From the NCBI GenBank assembly GCA_003344405.1, contig NOWV01000012.1, positions 186,001-250,000 on the forward strand: 64,000 bases of DNA, written 5' to 3'. Made by a program: the position numbers and the translations under genes. Origin of the DNA: Trichoplax sp. H2. Its lineage: Eukaryota; Placozoa; Uniplacotomia; Trichoplacea. Positions 51,042-62,385 of the stretch are shown in pieces; position 1 is the stretch's first letter; each line of letters opens with the position of its first letter. The notes below the pieces were generated by a model, which saw nothing but the letters and a program-made list of their open reading frames with translations, was not told where the DNA came from and made no database searches.

Positions 51042-54000
51042 ATGGCCTTATCACTTGGACTCATACCTGGCTTAGCTCTATTTTGGTGTATGCTATTTAT
51101 ATTCGATAATTTATTGAAGGTAGGAAATGCAATAACCAGTCCTTTACTCTCGTACATCCATGGACTTCAACAGGATGACTCACTATTCTACTATTCGTTA
51201 TCAGCTGACATTATCAATGCTCCGTTAGTCATCGCTCAAACATAACTGACTAGTATAACAATATTGCACATGCTATCTTGGCCACTAAGCTCTTCTTCAA
51301 CTTAGCAATCACTATTAGTGTCACAACTTATTGTACAAACATTAAACCTCTAGAGCTAAGCGAGATATTGCAAAAGCGTTGTGTATTCGTTGTCATTAAT
51401 ATTATTACTTACTTTCAATGACTACATAGTAGCTAGAACATTGTACAATAATTGATTAGTTTATTTATAGCAGCATTTCTTGAAGTAAAATTTAAACTCC
51501 ACAAGGGCAAATTAATATCGTGATAATCGTTGCAATGTTGATTTCAAGTAAACCTTGATATACTTCTTGCGTAGTTTATCGTATTGTCATTGTGCATGCT
51601 ACGTAAGAGTATGATAGACGTAGATCTTCCGATAACTAATCTAATGATTATATATATATATATTATATATTTATTATTAGCATTTTCCTTGTACTGTAGT
51701 ACTGTATCATGGAATCATCGTACAGCTGTTGAAAATAACTCATACTAACGAATAAAATTGGGTGATTTTTCAATTGGATATCAGTAGTATCGCAAGAGAA
51801 ATTCGTACAGGTCAGGCAACAATAGCATGAACATTGGACATGTTCCAGTCCTCTTCAAAGCTATCCGCTGTACCCGCATAACTGTCGCACAATATCGATC
51901 GTCGATTCAGATGATATAATAATTCTCTTACGTGCCAAATCTGATCAGCAAACGTTAATACTGTTGTAAAATACCACATGACATTCTTAGCTTGAGGTCG
52001 AAGATAGTAATATCTATATTATGTACTTAGAATATTTACGTACATTTTACCTTGACTATTTCTATAAACGTACAGTATTACTTGTCATCAATAGATAGTC
52101 AAATCTTAGCATTTATGCAACTGCTGCAGTGATTTCCCTCGACGTACTGCAGTATGCAGAAATATTAATATAGGTAGCGTGCATTAATTGATCCAGAAAA
52201 AGGAAACAACAATCGGTTTATCAAATTCGTTATTCTATACTAAACTGTATTATCTACTTATAATATTTACGGTGTACTTCATGGATGGCGTATGCGTAAC
52301 TGTCTCTCATCAACATTTGGTTAAAATGAACCTTTTATCACCAATATGTGCTGTAGATTATTAGTATTTGAAATACAGTTTGATAATTATATTTAATAAT
52401 AATAATTCTCTCACTTCTAACTATTTATGCAGTGCGTATGCATTGATCATTCAATTAGGAAGATATAATATTTATTACAGCATTTCTGTATATTACTGTA
52501 CATACTTGTTTATATAGACTATTCACTTTACGATACAAAATAGTGCCAAAAAATCATACTTTCAAAGTGTTGTAACATAAAATCAAGTCAGCTTTAGTAT
52601 CTGCAATCCAGAATAATAAGTATTGGTATTGTTGTACACGTCTAATTAAATTTCTTTTTGATTGTTTATTAACTGAAAAATCAATTTACCGTTTAACGAA
52701 TTTCTAAAAATGTTTCCTCTTCTACTGTATTTGAATAATATCAATTAAAAATAATAATAGATGGATTTATATTATTACAATATACGAATATCTCTACAGT
52801 TACAAATATCCTATCACGCATATTATACCAACTTGTTAATAATTAATTTTTCTTATGTTTCATTCTATTAACAGAGAAGCAAATGGTCTGAATGTTATGA
52901 CAACTTTTTAAGACGCTATGGTATCACTATCTCATTAGCTCAAATTCGGGTGACAACCACGCGATTAAATCGGACATTTGTACAGATTGGCTGTTATTGT
53001 ACATATTTATGGAAAATTTGGTTTACTACTGGATTATGTTGTGGTCTTGTCATAATGGCATCTTCCATTTTTATTTTAACAATTACTGCTGTTCGGTCAC
53101 TGCTACCAAAAAAGCATACTGAACTTCTTCTTACACCAGTGGTAGGTATCACACAGCCAATTTAACGCATTTTCTATAATCATATGATAATAGCATACAT
53201 ATAATAACACTTGCGGTATGAAGAAGGTCGAAAGATGTTTTATGTCAAGTTTTTGTCCTGTACAATTTTCAAACTCAATAAATTTCGTGAAATTCTAATT
53301 TATTCTACCTCATATAGCAAGATTTTGCAACGTATGTTATTGAATACATTTACTTTTTAGTTGCCAGGGATCAATATAGGATGGAGTCAGCTGGTCTATG
53401 TTATCCCTGCTATAGCTATAAGTGGAATATTTCATGAATTAGGTCATGCAATCGCCGCAATCAGGTAAACTTATAAAAACCTCAAATAAGAACTGTAAGC
53501 ACAATTTGCTAGTCTCTTCAAAGGTTAATCATGTAGATAGAATAATAAGTATCTATTGAAAAGATAGGTAGCAGCAGCTTTAATTACCAATGGAAGGACC
53601 GTTATTTACTATTTAGAATGCATTACTATTTACAGAGTGTTGCGCTAAATGCGGTTTCGTCGCAAAAAATAGTGCAAACTCCGTAAAGTCAATCATTGTC
53701 TTATATTCCTTTGTCATTCCTAGGGAGAACGTTAAAGTCAATGGTTTTGGTCTCTTTGTGATGCTTATTTATCCTGGTGCTTACGTTGATTTGTCCTCAG
53801 ATCACCTATCGCAAATATCGCCGTATAGACAATTAAAGATCTATTGCGCTGGAGCTTGGCACAACATCGTATTGGCACTTTTATGTATAGTACTAGTGAA
53901 AAATCTTTCCATTGTCTTATGGCCCTTCTATGTAACCGGAGGTTCTATTGCAGTATTAAATGTGTTTTCGGTTAGTGCATGCACTGATACTAATTAATAA

Positions 54001-56201
54001 CTATCAGTTGAAATCAATAATGGATGCTATCATCATTCTCGTAATTTTTTATCTGACATATCTGTGAGCAAATTTGTAAGATATTCTTTGTCCTACCTTA
54101 CGTAATTACTTTACCTATGATTAACATCATTTGCTGCGAAAAATTTCTTATTTGGGTACTAATTTTATACACTATGGTTGTACAAATAGTAATAATTTAA
54201 TTCATTTTTTTAGGGCTCTCCCTTGTACAATGTTCTTGAACGCGGAGATATAATTACCAATATTAATGAATGTCCCGTTCAAAGTATATCCTTATGGAGA
54301 AGTTGTTTAAGTGACATACAACAACAGCCATTAACTGGTTATTGTGTTGACATAAGAACTTTAGAAAAAAGATATCATCATACTGTGAAAGGTGGTCATA
54401 TTAATAGTATATAATTTCATGTACTATTTCGTTTAGGAGTCTTTAACAAACGAAGTTGCTGTTGTACAGTATATTTCTGCACTCTATAGAATTTGTTAAT
54501 TCGTGCACAGTATGTTTACAGAAGTATTTTGCGTAATCACTGTTTAGTATCAAATTACTATGACTCAGGCGTAATACATGTACGGGTATCTTCGATCACT
54601 TCTATAGGAATCAAATTATATAATTTGAGTAAGAATTAAAATGAATTTCCGTAGACATTCTAAGGAGATATTAGATATTTTCTAAGAAAATATTGTAATC
54701 ACACAAGGCCATGTATAAACTGCACTGTTTTACATAAATAAACAAAAAAATGTAGATAGTTATCGAAGTGATCAGGAGAATCTTTTCATCTCATCAACTT
54801 CATCACATTACTTTACTCTTCCACTATAAACATATCATCAAATACATTTTATTATAGTTGATGTTAGTATATTTACTGTGTATTTAAAGCTTATTCTATT
54901 CTGAACTTATAGGCTACGAATTACTCATACTTTATCTGTAAGATTAGCGACTATTATAGCCATGTTGAAACCCATCGTTATGCCCCATTAACCTCGCTTA
55001 TATCCTAATTTTAGGTCCTATCTTCGATTGTTGCAATCGCACATCTAGCGATCTATGTTTTTCTTTTAAATCGATGCACATGCAAAAGGTTTGTTGAAGC
55101 CTAAAATTGAGTGCATTGCGTGAATGAAATTGAAGAAGTGATATATATTCCTTTATTTCTCTAGAGATCAAAGGTTTGCCTAAACGCCCGAAATACCAGT
55201 ACACGTTCTAGTTGTAACACCGATTTAGATTGCCTAACAAGTAAGGCGAGAGTATTCCTAATGTAGTTATATGATTATATTTTAATTATGTTCCTTGCAA
55301 CGCATAACGTGTCTAAATAATATTTTGATTGAAATATATCGATCTAAATGCATGTATAACTACTTGTAGCTAATAAATTTCGTCTTTAATATTTCCAATT
55401 GAAAATCTGCAACCCCAATTTGTAATCAACGATGTTGGTATTTTATTTGCTAATAAAGGTCAAAAAAGTACTTGCGTTATTCCGGTTCTACCAAAAGATT
55501 ATCGATTGCTTAGAATAAAACGAAATAGAAAAAAGGACGTCTTATATATCGATATTCCAAAGAACCTTCTTCAAGCAGGTAAAATAAACCGGTGTCCGTA
55601 ATTAAAATTACTCTCTGTAATGTAAAATACACTTATACAATTAAGACGAATCCGTTTTACCTCACATCCTTCGTTTTAATTCAAAGTTATTTTCGTACTA
55701 AAAATGAAATGCAATTTGAATCAGTTTTTTCAGTACGAGAATGATATTCTCATTACATAACTTTATAAACTTTATTATTAACAGTTAGTATTACAAATTA
55801 TCTTCCTCGACTTTCAAGTCTATCGGTTATGATTCCCGACAACGTGGAAAGGTTCTTATTGTATCCATCATAAACGTATTATATAAACGTTTTTTATTCA
55901 AGTTTCATTCTTCGGATTGCTTATAGTAAGCCTTACTGTATATGAATCAACATTTTACTCTGTTGTCCTTAACATTTTTAATCATAGGTACATAATATCA
56001 TTTTCAGCAGCGCTGGCTCTATTAAATTTGGTTCCAGCATATGCTTTAGACGGCCAATGGGTACTGATAGCCCTTACCGACTACTTTACTACACCATCTA
56101 ATAGGCGTACCGTAAACCGATTGCGATCCATTATACATATAATAGGAACTGGTTTACTTGTACTTAATGTAGCTATAGCTCTACGACCACTTATAATTTA
56201 A
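51042..56201 (+). CDS. MBTPS2: Membrane-bound transcription factor site-2 protease (S2P)
   Basis: Nine exons join in phase to 453 residues: 51042-51119, 52875-53141, 53361-53464, 53724-53970, 54214-54391, 55015-55092, 55459-55578, 55785-55860, 55988-56201. The protein is a Golgi-membrane zinc metalloprotease that cuts SREBP and ATF6 within the membrane after site-1 cleavage. The zinc motif HELGH is at 140-144 with FHELGHAIAAIR around it. The second metal-binding site is in LVPAYALDGQW, with Asp about 404. Other landmarks are NGFGLFVMLIYPGAYVDL, CAGAWHN, and a PDZ-like lumenal insert with Cys-rich FDCCNRTSSDLCFS. The serine run of vertebrates is absent, making it shorter than the ~519-residue human protein. 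The exon 6 donor (GTTGAA) is weak but is the only choice giving phase and a conserved VC. Its 3' end converges on eIF2-gamma. Confidence 0.92.
51120..52874 (+). other. First intron of MBTPS2 (1.75 kb)
   Basis: The longest intron of the gene, bounded by GTAGGA and AACAG. It holds an AT dinucleotide run at about 51650-51670. No nested gene is supported. Confidence 0.6.
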
Positions 56202-56209
56202 TTATCTTG

Positions 56210-56215
56210 AATAAA
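56210..56215 (+). terminator. Polyadenylation signal AATAAA of MBTPS2
   Basis: AATAAA lies nine bases after the MBTPS2 stop codon, implying a very short 3' UTR. Confidence 0.55.
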
Positions 56216-56369
56216 ACAGTTCCTGTATTTTAGTTCCGCGACATATATTTGATTTTTTTTTAACTCGAAGGCAATACATGGGGAAATAATATTGAGTAAA
56301 TAAAGCCGAATTATGAATACCCGAATAAACACATAAAATGCCTCAATAATTTTTTATAATTATTACGAC

Positions 56370-56375
56370 TTTATT
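56370..56375 (-). terminator. Polyadenylation signal AATAAA of eIF2-gamma (minus strand)
   Basis: The plus strand reads TTTATT here, giving AATAAA on the minus strand 26 bp after the eIF2-gamma stop. Together with the MBTPS2 signal, only about 155 bp separates the two 3'-end signals. Confidence 0.55.
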
Positions 56376-56400
56376 GGCTGAAATAAATGTAAAAAACATG

Positions 56401-59400
56401 CTATTTCGAATCAGAAGTCAGAAGGTGCACAGGCGTCGGAATAATTGTTGTTCCTCGTCGTATTTGACCCCATCCAATCAATCTACAAAAATACTTTAGG
56501 TTAGATATTATTTCGCAGTGCGTAAAACTGAACACTCGTGTAATCCATACGATAGTGGAAATAATGACAAATTTTAATCTGGTAACTAAATTTAAAACTA
56601 CTTTTCTTGGTATAGCGATAAATACGATACCTCCAGTGTTTTTCTACTCTCCTACTTAGAGCAATTTTTTCTCCCGTTTCGGTACAGACTGGTTGTGTTA
56701 GTAATACCTTTGCTAAATCAGCTTTGACAGCAACTACTCTGCCTCCCGTTGAAAGCGATCCAATATTTACCATTAGGACTTCATTTTTAGATAGTTTCTG
56801 AACCTAGAATTTTCAAATGAACAGAAATTTAGAACATCAAAACAACTTATAGTTTAAAGAAATGGCATTTGTAGGTCATACAAGTTTCTTTTTACTTTAC
56901 GACAGACATATAACTTAGGACTTAATTGAACACTAACTTGCGTAAATCTACATCACTTGGAATTATAAGCAACAGCAATGATTACGAAATTTTTCATTAT
57001 TAATATTTACAAATATTACTGCATTTTTTGTGACAGCTTTGTTCGAGTAAATCGGCCCGAGCAAAAATTCTATTCAAACATTATCCATTACTATCAGTGT
57101 AATTACTATTACAATCTACCTATGTCATAAGTTTATAACATTACCAATTTGATATGGATACAACTAAGTTATAATACTATTAACCAATAGCTATTTGCGC
57201 TTTGTTTCAATTTTAATATATATAAATAATAAGGTAATAGTTGCTTACTTTAGCCCCTTTCTTATCACCTTCGGTACGAACTCCAAGGAGACGTTTTAAT
57301 AAGAAAAAGCTGATCTCAATCTCAGTATAGATACTAGGCAAACCGTCAATACCTCCTAGTACCTGCACATCAAATAATTTGTAGTTAGCCCACATATAAA
57401 ATTTGTATCAACTTTTTATTGATCCTCACATTCACAGGTAGATTGTCACTTACCTGGCCAACCATTCTGTCACCTCGACAAAGCGTTGGATCAATTTTTG
57501 TTCCAACACCTAAAAAGTGTAATTGGTACAATTATTAAGATTAATCAGAACTGTAAGCCCAATACAAGAATTCGTTCTGCTATTGTTACCAATTAGGCCA
57601 CCAGGGACGGCATATTGGAGATCATTTTTCTCAGCATACAGAGATACTATTTTAGATACAATAGGTGTACAAACTATTTCTCCATCTTTATTTTTCGATA
57701 CAATGCCAGGCCTAACTTCAATCTCTTGCCCAACCTATAAAAGTGATATTCATAGTGTGATATCGTATTTACTACCATGTAATTGGGTTGCCAAGAACGT
57801 GCCAAGTCTCATTTATGATAAAACTTTGCATACCTTTAATACACCCTGAAGGATACTTCCACCAGCAACTCCACCTTTTAATTCATCAACCTCACTACCA
57901 GGTTTGTTAACATCGAAGGAACGAATGACTGATAAGATTATAGACAAAATAAACAGATCCGAATTAGATAAAAGAATATGGAATCATTTATAGCGATAAA
58001 TGTTGAATTGATGAACTAAGCTTAATGTTAGTAAATCTTGTTTATGTACCAATTAAGCGAGGATCAGCTAGAAAATCCCTAACTGGTAATGGAATCTTTT
58101 TACAGATGTATTCACATACAACTTCAATGTTATACTTCAGTTGGGCTGATATTGGAATTACAGGGGCTGACTCAGCCACGGTGCCTTAACATTTGTTTTA
58201 TATAAATACAGTTGGACATGGTTAGAGGAAATCATTTATACTTTATACATTATTAATACAATTAATTATAATCGAATTAACACTTGGAAAATGTTTTATT
58301 ACCAACCGTGAACAAATCTCGTAATTTTTTCATATTGGTCTTTAGCTTGACCTTCTTTAATTAAATCGATCTTATTTTGCAAAATTATGATATGATTCAA
58401 TTTCATAATTTCGATAGCGGCTAGATGCTCGGATGTCTGTGGTTGTGGACAAGATTCATTTCCAGCTAACAATCATAGAATGATGAGGCAATAAGATTAG
58501 AAAAAAGTGTATTGTAAAAAATATTTCCCTACTGTTTATACGCGTATACTAGATGTACCGATTAACAACAATGCAGCGTCCATAACTGCAGCTCCGTTTA
58601 ACATAGTTGCCATAAGGATATCGTGGCCAGGACAATCTACGAATGATACGTGTCTGTAAAATTTATATAAGACGGGGATATTAATAAGCATGCTTGACAT
58701 GGAAATTGAAATAATGCTAAAGAAATAAGAATATATCAGTATACCTTTCCAATCGAAATTTTCCGCCACATCCTGGTCGTTCACAAGGGAATACGTCCTC
58801 CTTGACGCTTCCACATGAGCGATAACAGCCAGGACGGGGACACTCGCTATTGTCACACTTGTATATCTGTCAACAAGCACAGTGTAAATTAAATTTTCCT
58901 TTATGTACAGGTAGATTGGCAAATAGCTTTTTTAACTACAAACATTTAATCACCACGAATGGAAATTCTTAGTTGCATAAATCACATAAATATAAACTTA
59001 CTTTAGCGTTAGCATATCCTAACTTGATTGTAATGTTACGTTCTAATTCACTCTTGAATCGCACAGTCTAGACACAATATTAAGATAGTATTTATTCAAA
59101 ATGAAAAGTATTGTGTAGCAAAGTATTTGGTAAGAATCGATTCATTTGTGAAAACAACATCTATTTATGTTGAAGCAGCATACGAGCGGTAATGATTACC
59201 GACTTTCTACAGTAACGTTTACGCAAGATAATTAGTCAGTAATATGTCTATATATTGGTATTTATCCTTTTACTGTTGGTAAGCAAATGTTTCAAGTTAT
59301 TACTTTCCGTAACATAGCGATCCACACGCCTTTTACTCGGCTAACAAAAGTATTTACGATACAAACAATAAAGTAAGCGTATAGTATTACATGGAGAGAT

Positions 59401-60842
59401 TTATTGTAGCCGGTTATCGCTAGTAATGAGTGTTATTGATTTTTTTGTATGTATTATCGAAAGTAGCGCATAAAGTACCTACTTCACGATTATAAAAATC
59501 ATAGGATGTTTCATTTGGATTAACTAGTCAATACATATTGCTGTACATTGATGTTTCCAGTAAAACCGCTTTACCTGCACACCAGAAATAGCTTTAACTA
59601 AAGTAGATTTCCCGTGAGCTACATGACCAATTGTACCTATAGAGAGTGAAAGTGATAAAATAAGTCATACAGTCAATAGATACGCATGGTATGGTAAGCA
59701 GTAGTCGTCTAACAGCATGACATAAAGAGAGAGTGGAATCGATGTTCTTAAAAGTCATGTATATCTACGGTACGTAGTAAAAATATCAACTGCTATATAA
59801 AATTGTAAAACGCAGTAGGATTACTTTACAATACTTGTAGGTAATGTATGTTGATAGCTGTAGACAGTTGTAATGATCCAACAATGGTGATTCACTACCA
59901 TACTGTCTAAGCATGACAATTTTTACGATATCATGGAGAGACTGTGTTTTTCAATTTACTGCATGGAATCGTTGTTGATATGAAGACTCATAAAGAGTAC
60001 GGTCAAGCTATTGGAATGCCTTTCTTATTTATTTCAATTACCGATATTAATAGTCGCCTGCCTACTAATAACTTCAGGTGTTATCGCAGAAAGCTTGTTG
60101 ATATCCTACAACAAGGAATAGAAAGACATGAGGAAAACAACCTAGTCAAATTATCTGTAATACATGCCAAGTATGACGCAAGAAAAAAATGGAAAATGCA
60201 ATGGAACATAGAATGCTGTAGGTAAATTGGAAAGCGCCACACTTGATGGGTATAAAATGAATTGCAGTTGATTTGTAAGTGGTGTAATACCAATTGAAAA
60301 AGACTGCCAAAACCGCAGCAGAAGTATCATTATGTGCCGTTGTCGATCAATCATGATCAAGTTATAAAAACTACTTTCATCAATCCATGATGACAACCAG
60401 ATCGAAATGACTGCCTTTCCAAATAGGAGTACTGTCTATTTAATAGATGTATTTTCCATTAGGAGTAGCGTAGACTGCACTATGATGAACCTGTACAACG
60501 TTCAATCAAAAATCAATCTATTGCTACTACTACTGTACTACCACCACTTTTGCATTGGTTTGGCCAAGGGTAGCAAAGAACTAATTCAATCGTAACACTA
60601 CTTGACTGAAGAAGAATGCCTTTCAAGATGAAAATATGCATGGCAGCCTTGTTGAATTAGTGAAGATGAATCCATCGCGTTCTTCTTTCGATATATAAGA
60701 GGAATCAAGTAAAAAAGGGCCAAAAAGAAGGCCATTGCAACTTACTAGTGTACTCGCATCTTGGCTAGCCAGATGCGATTGTGTTAGGGTCGTTACAGAG
60801 CCTGTATTCGCCGCTTCAGTTGGACTGGCTGTTGTCGCCATT
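56401..60842 (-). CDS. EIF2S3: Translation initiation factor eIF2, gamma subunit
   Basis: Fourteen minus-strand exons join in phase to 487 residues (human 472): 60842-60747, 60105-60042, 59636-59575, 59067-59002, 58866-58745, 58653-58559, 58465-58307, 58184-58050, 57928-57834, 57734-57590, 57509-57454, 57362-57249, 56803-56631, 56482-56401. It is the GTPase core of eIF2, which delivers initiator tRNA to the 40S subunit. GTP motifs are visible: GHVAHGKST (residues 57-65), DCPGH (143-147) and NKID (199-202). A cysteine-rich knuckle has Cys 100, 105, 110, 114, 124 and 129. Domains II/III contain [20 protein letters not shown] and [13 protein letters not shown], and the end reads [14 protein letters not shown]. 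The start was chosen at [10 protein letters not shown] by similarity; an in-frame ATG at 61024 would add 61 unconserved residues and is probably 5' UTR. The last residues (HLLTSDSK) are divergent. Confidence 0.95.
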
Positions 60843-61204
60843 GCTGACTGAGACTCGAGCACGTATGGCGTGGTTGCTGGCACGGAGTAAAAATCACTCG
60901 CTCTGACTGCTTTTTTTTTACAGCCTAGCGCATGAATACAGCGATTGTGATGGGTATGAAGGTGTTGAAGAGAGCGATCACATGGAGTTATGTCATGATC
61001 CGGCGGTTTGCAACTTTGTACCATTTGTATAGCCTACCGATGGTGGCAGTATAGGCATGCGCAAACTACAAGACGTTTTGGTTCTGCTTGAAAGAGCAGG
61101 GGGAAAACTATTAAATTGTGCGAGTGCATTCTCCCTTCCTATACACTCTCGTGACAGTATTTGTTGTGACGCATTTTTACTGCACTGTGCCTAGCGGCTG
61201 AGAC
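60843..61204 (-). promoter_or_regulatory. 5' UTR and upstream region of eIF2-gamma
   Basis: Contains an open frame continuous with exon 1, starting at an ATG at 61024 and beginning MVQSCKPPDHDITPC. The translation is not like eIF2-gamma, so this is either leader sequence or an N-terminal extension. Confidence 0.4.
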
Positions 61205-61272
61205 ACAGTACTGTACTCTACTCTACAGTCTACAGTACACCATCTACAGGAGTCGATGCGTCAAGTACTGTA
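61205..61272. repeat. ACTGTAC-type repeat cluster upstream of eIF2-gamma
   Basis: Short cluster CACAGTACTGTACTCTACTC followed by TACAGTCTACAGTACACC and a single CAAGTACTGTA. It lies about 180 bp above the upstream ATG and 360 bp above the conserved start. Confidence 0.55.
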
Positions 61273-61377
61273 ACCCTAGGCCCAAGATGCACCATGGACT
61301 ACTTGTACAGACATGGACGCTTTCTCGCTAGCAAGGAGTCGCTTGTCCGCCTTACTCTCATTTTCAACTTCCTATAA

Positions 61378-61870
61378 AGGGACGCCTATCGCTCCAAGAT
61401 ACTACTTTTTGGATGCCACTTTCCTAATCATACGTTTACTGCCATAAAACTCAAATATAGAGTTTCATAAGGTAACGGCGCAACTCTGACGCATTAATCA
61501 TCACCATACCAACTCTTTCTCCTTCTTAAGCAGTCGCCGTCGCCTTTCCCTCATCTTAATTAAACTCCATATTAATAGGGACACCTATCGCTCCAAGATA
61601 CTACTTTTTGGATGCCACTTTCCTAATCATACGTTTACTGCCATAAAACTCAAATATAGAGTTTCATAAGGTAACGGCGCAACTCTGACGCATTAATCAT
61701 CACCATACCAACTCTTTCTCCTTCTTAAGCAGTCGCCGTCGCCTTTCCCTCATCTTAATTAAACTCCATATTAATAGGGACACCTATCGCTCCAAGATAC
61801 TTTTTTATCCAACTTTCGTAATCATACGTTCACTGCCACCATAAAATTCAAACATACAATTTCATAAAGG
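61378..61870. repeat. 199-bp tandem repeat, two full copies plus a partial third
   Basis: Units begin with GGGAC(G/A)CCTATCGCTCCAAG at 61379, 61578 and 61777, an exact 199-bp period. Copies one and two are essentially identical (only the G/A change near the start was noticed). The third is shorter, diverged and has an internal deletion, fading out by about 61870. No coding frame is conserved. Confidence 0.9.
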
Positions 61871-62114
61871 AAACGTATGGATTATATACAGTACAACGAG
61901 CGTCAGTTGTAGTGAACGAGGGGTCTACTAGGACAGCATTCTACTGTATATTTCAGGGGAATTATGGATGGTTGGATTCCCCTGATTTTCTTGGGGGGGC
62001 TACAGCTCGTACTAAAAGCTGTTAAAACCGCAATATTTCACTTTCTAAATGGCATAAGGGAAGTAAAATTTTTAATTGTAACAGTTTTACATTAAGCATA
62101 GAGAAGAATACAAT

Positions 62115-62222
62115 AATTGCTGTACTGTACAGTGTAGACTGGACACTCACAGTAAAACTGTTTACTGTGCAAGTTCGTATACGAGTATTCGCGTATATGT
62201 AGTACAGCATATACAGTACTAT
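62115..62222. repeat. Scattered CTGTACTGTACAG units
   Basis: One clear palindromic unit near 62118-62134 (GCTGTACTGTACAGTGTAG) and weaker ATACAGTACTATA sequence near 62211-62223. No gene start was identified next to it. Confidence 0.5.
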
Positions 62223-62320
62223 AAGTAAAAGCTGATGTCTACACGAGTCTACACGAAAGTGCCAGGATTCTTTAAATCTTACCAATTGATTGCCTATATT
62301 TATAGGCGGCAGTAGCAGAA

Positions 62321-62385
62321 TTATCAATGGCTTCAATTTAAAAGGTGAGCTAAAGTTACGTCTTTGAAATTGAAGCCATTGATAA
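62321..62385. repeat. Perfect 19-bp inverted repeat with 27-bp loop
   Basis: The left arm 62321-62339 (TTATCAATGGCTTCAATTT) is exactly complementary to the right arm 62367-62385. The single strand would form a strong hairpin. No flanking target-site duplication or element was recognised. Confidence 0.85.

Noticed and set aside
57523-57849. Plus-strand frame of 108 codons
   Set aside because: Antisense of eIF2-gamma exons and their intron.
59944-60225. Plus-strand frame of 93 codons
   Set aside because: Overlaps eIF2-gamma exon 2 on the opposite strand, which is strongly supported.
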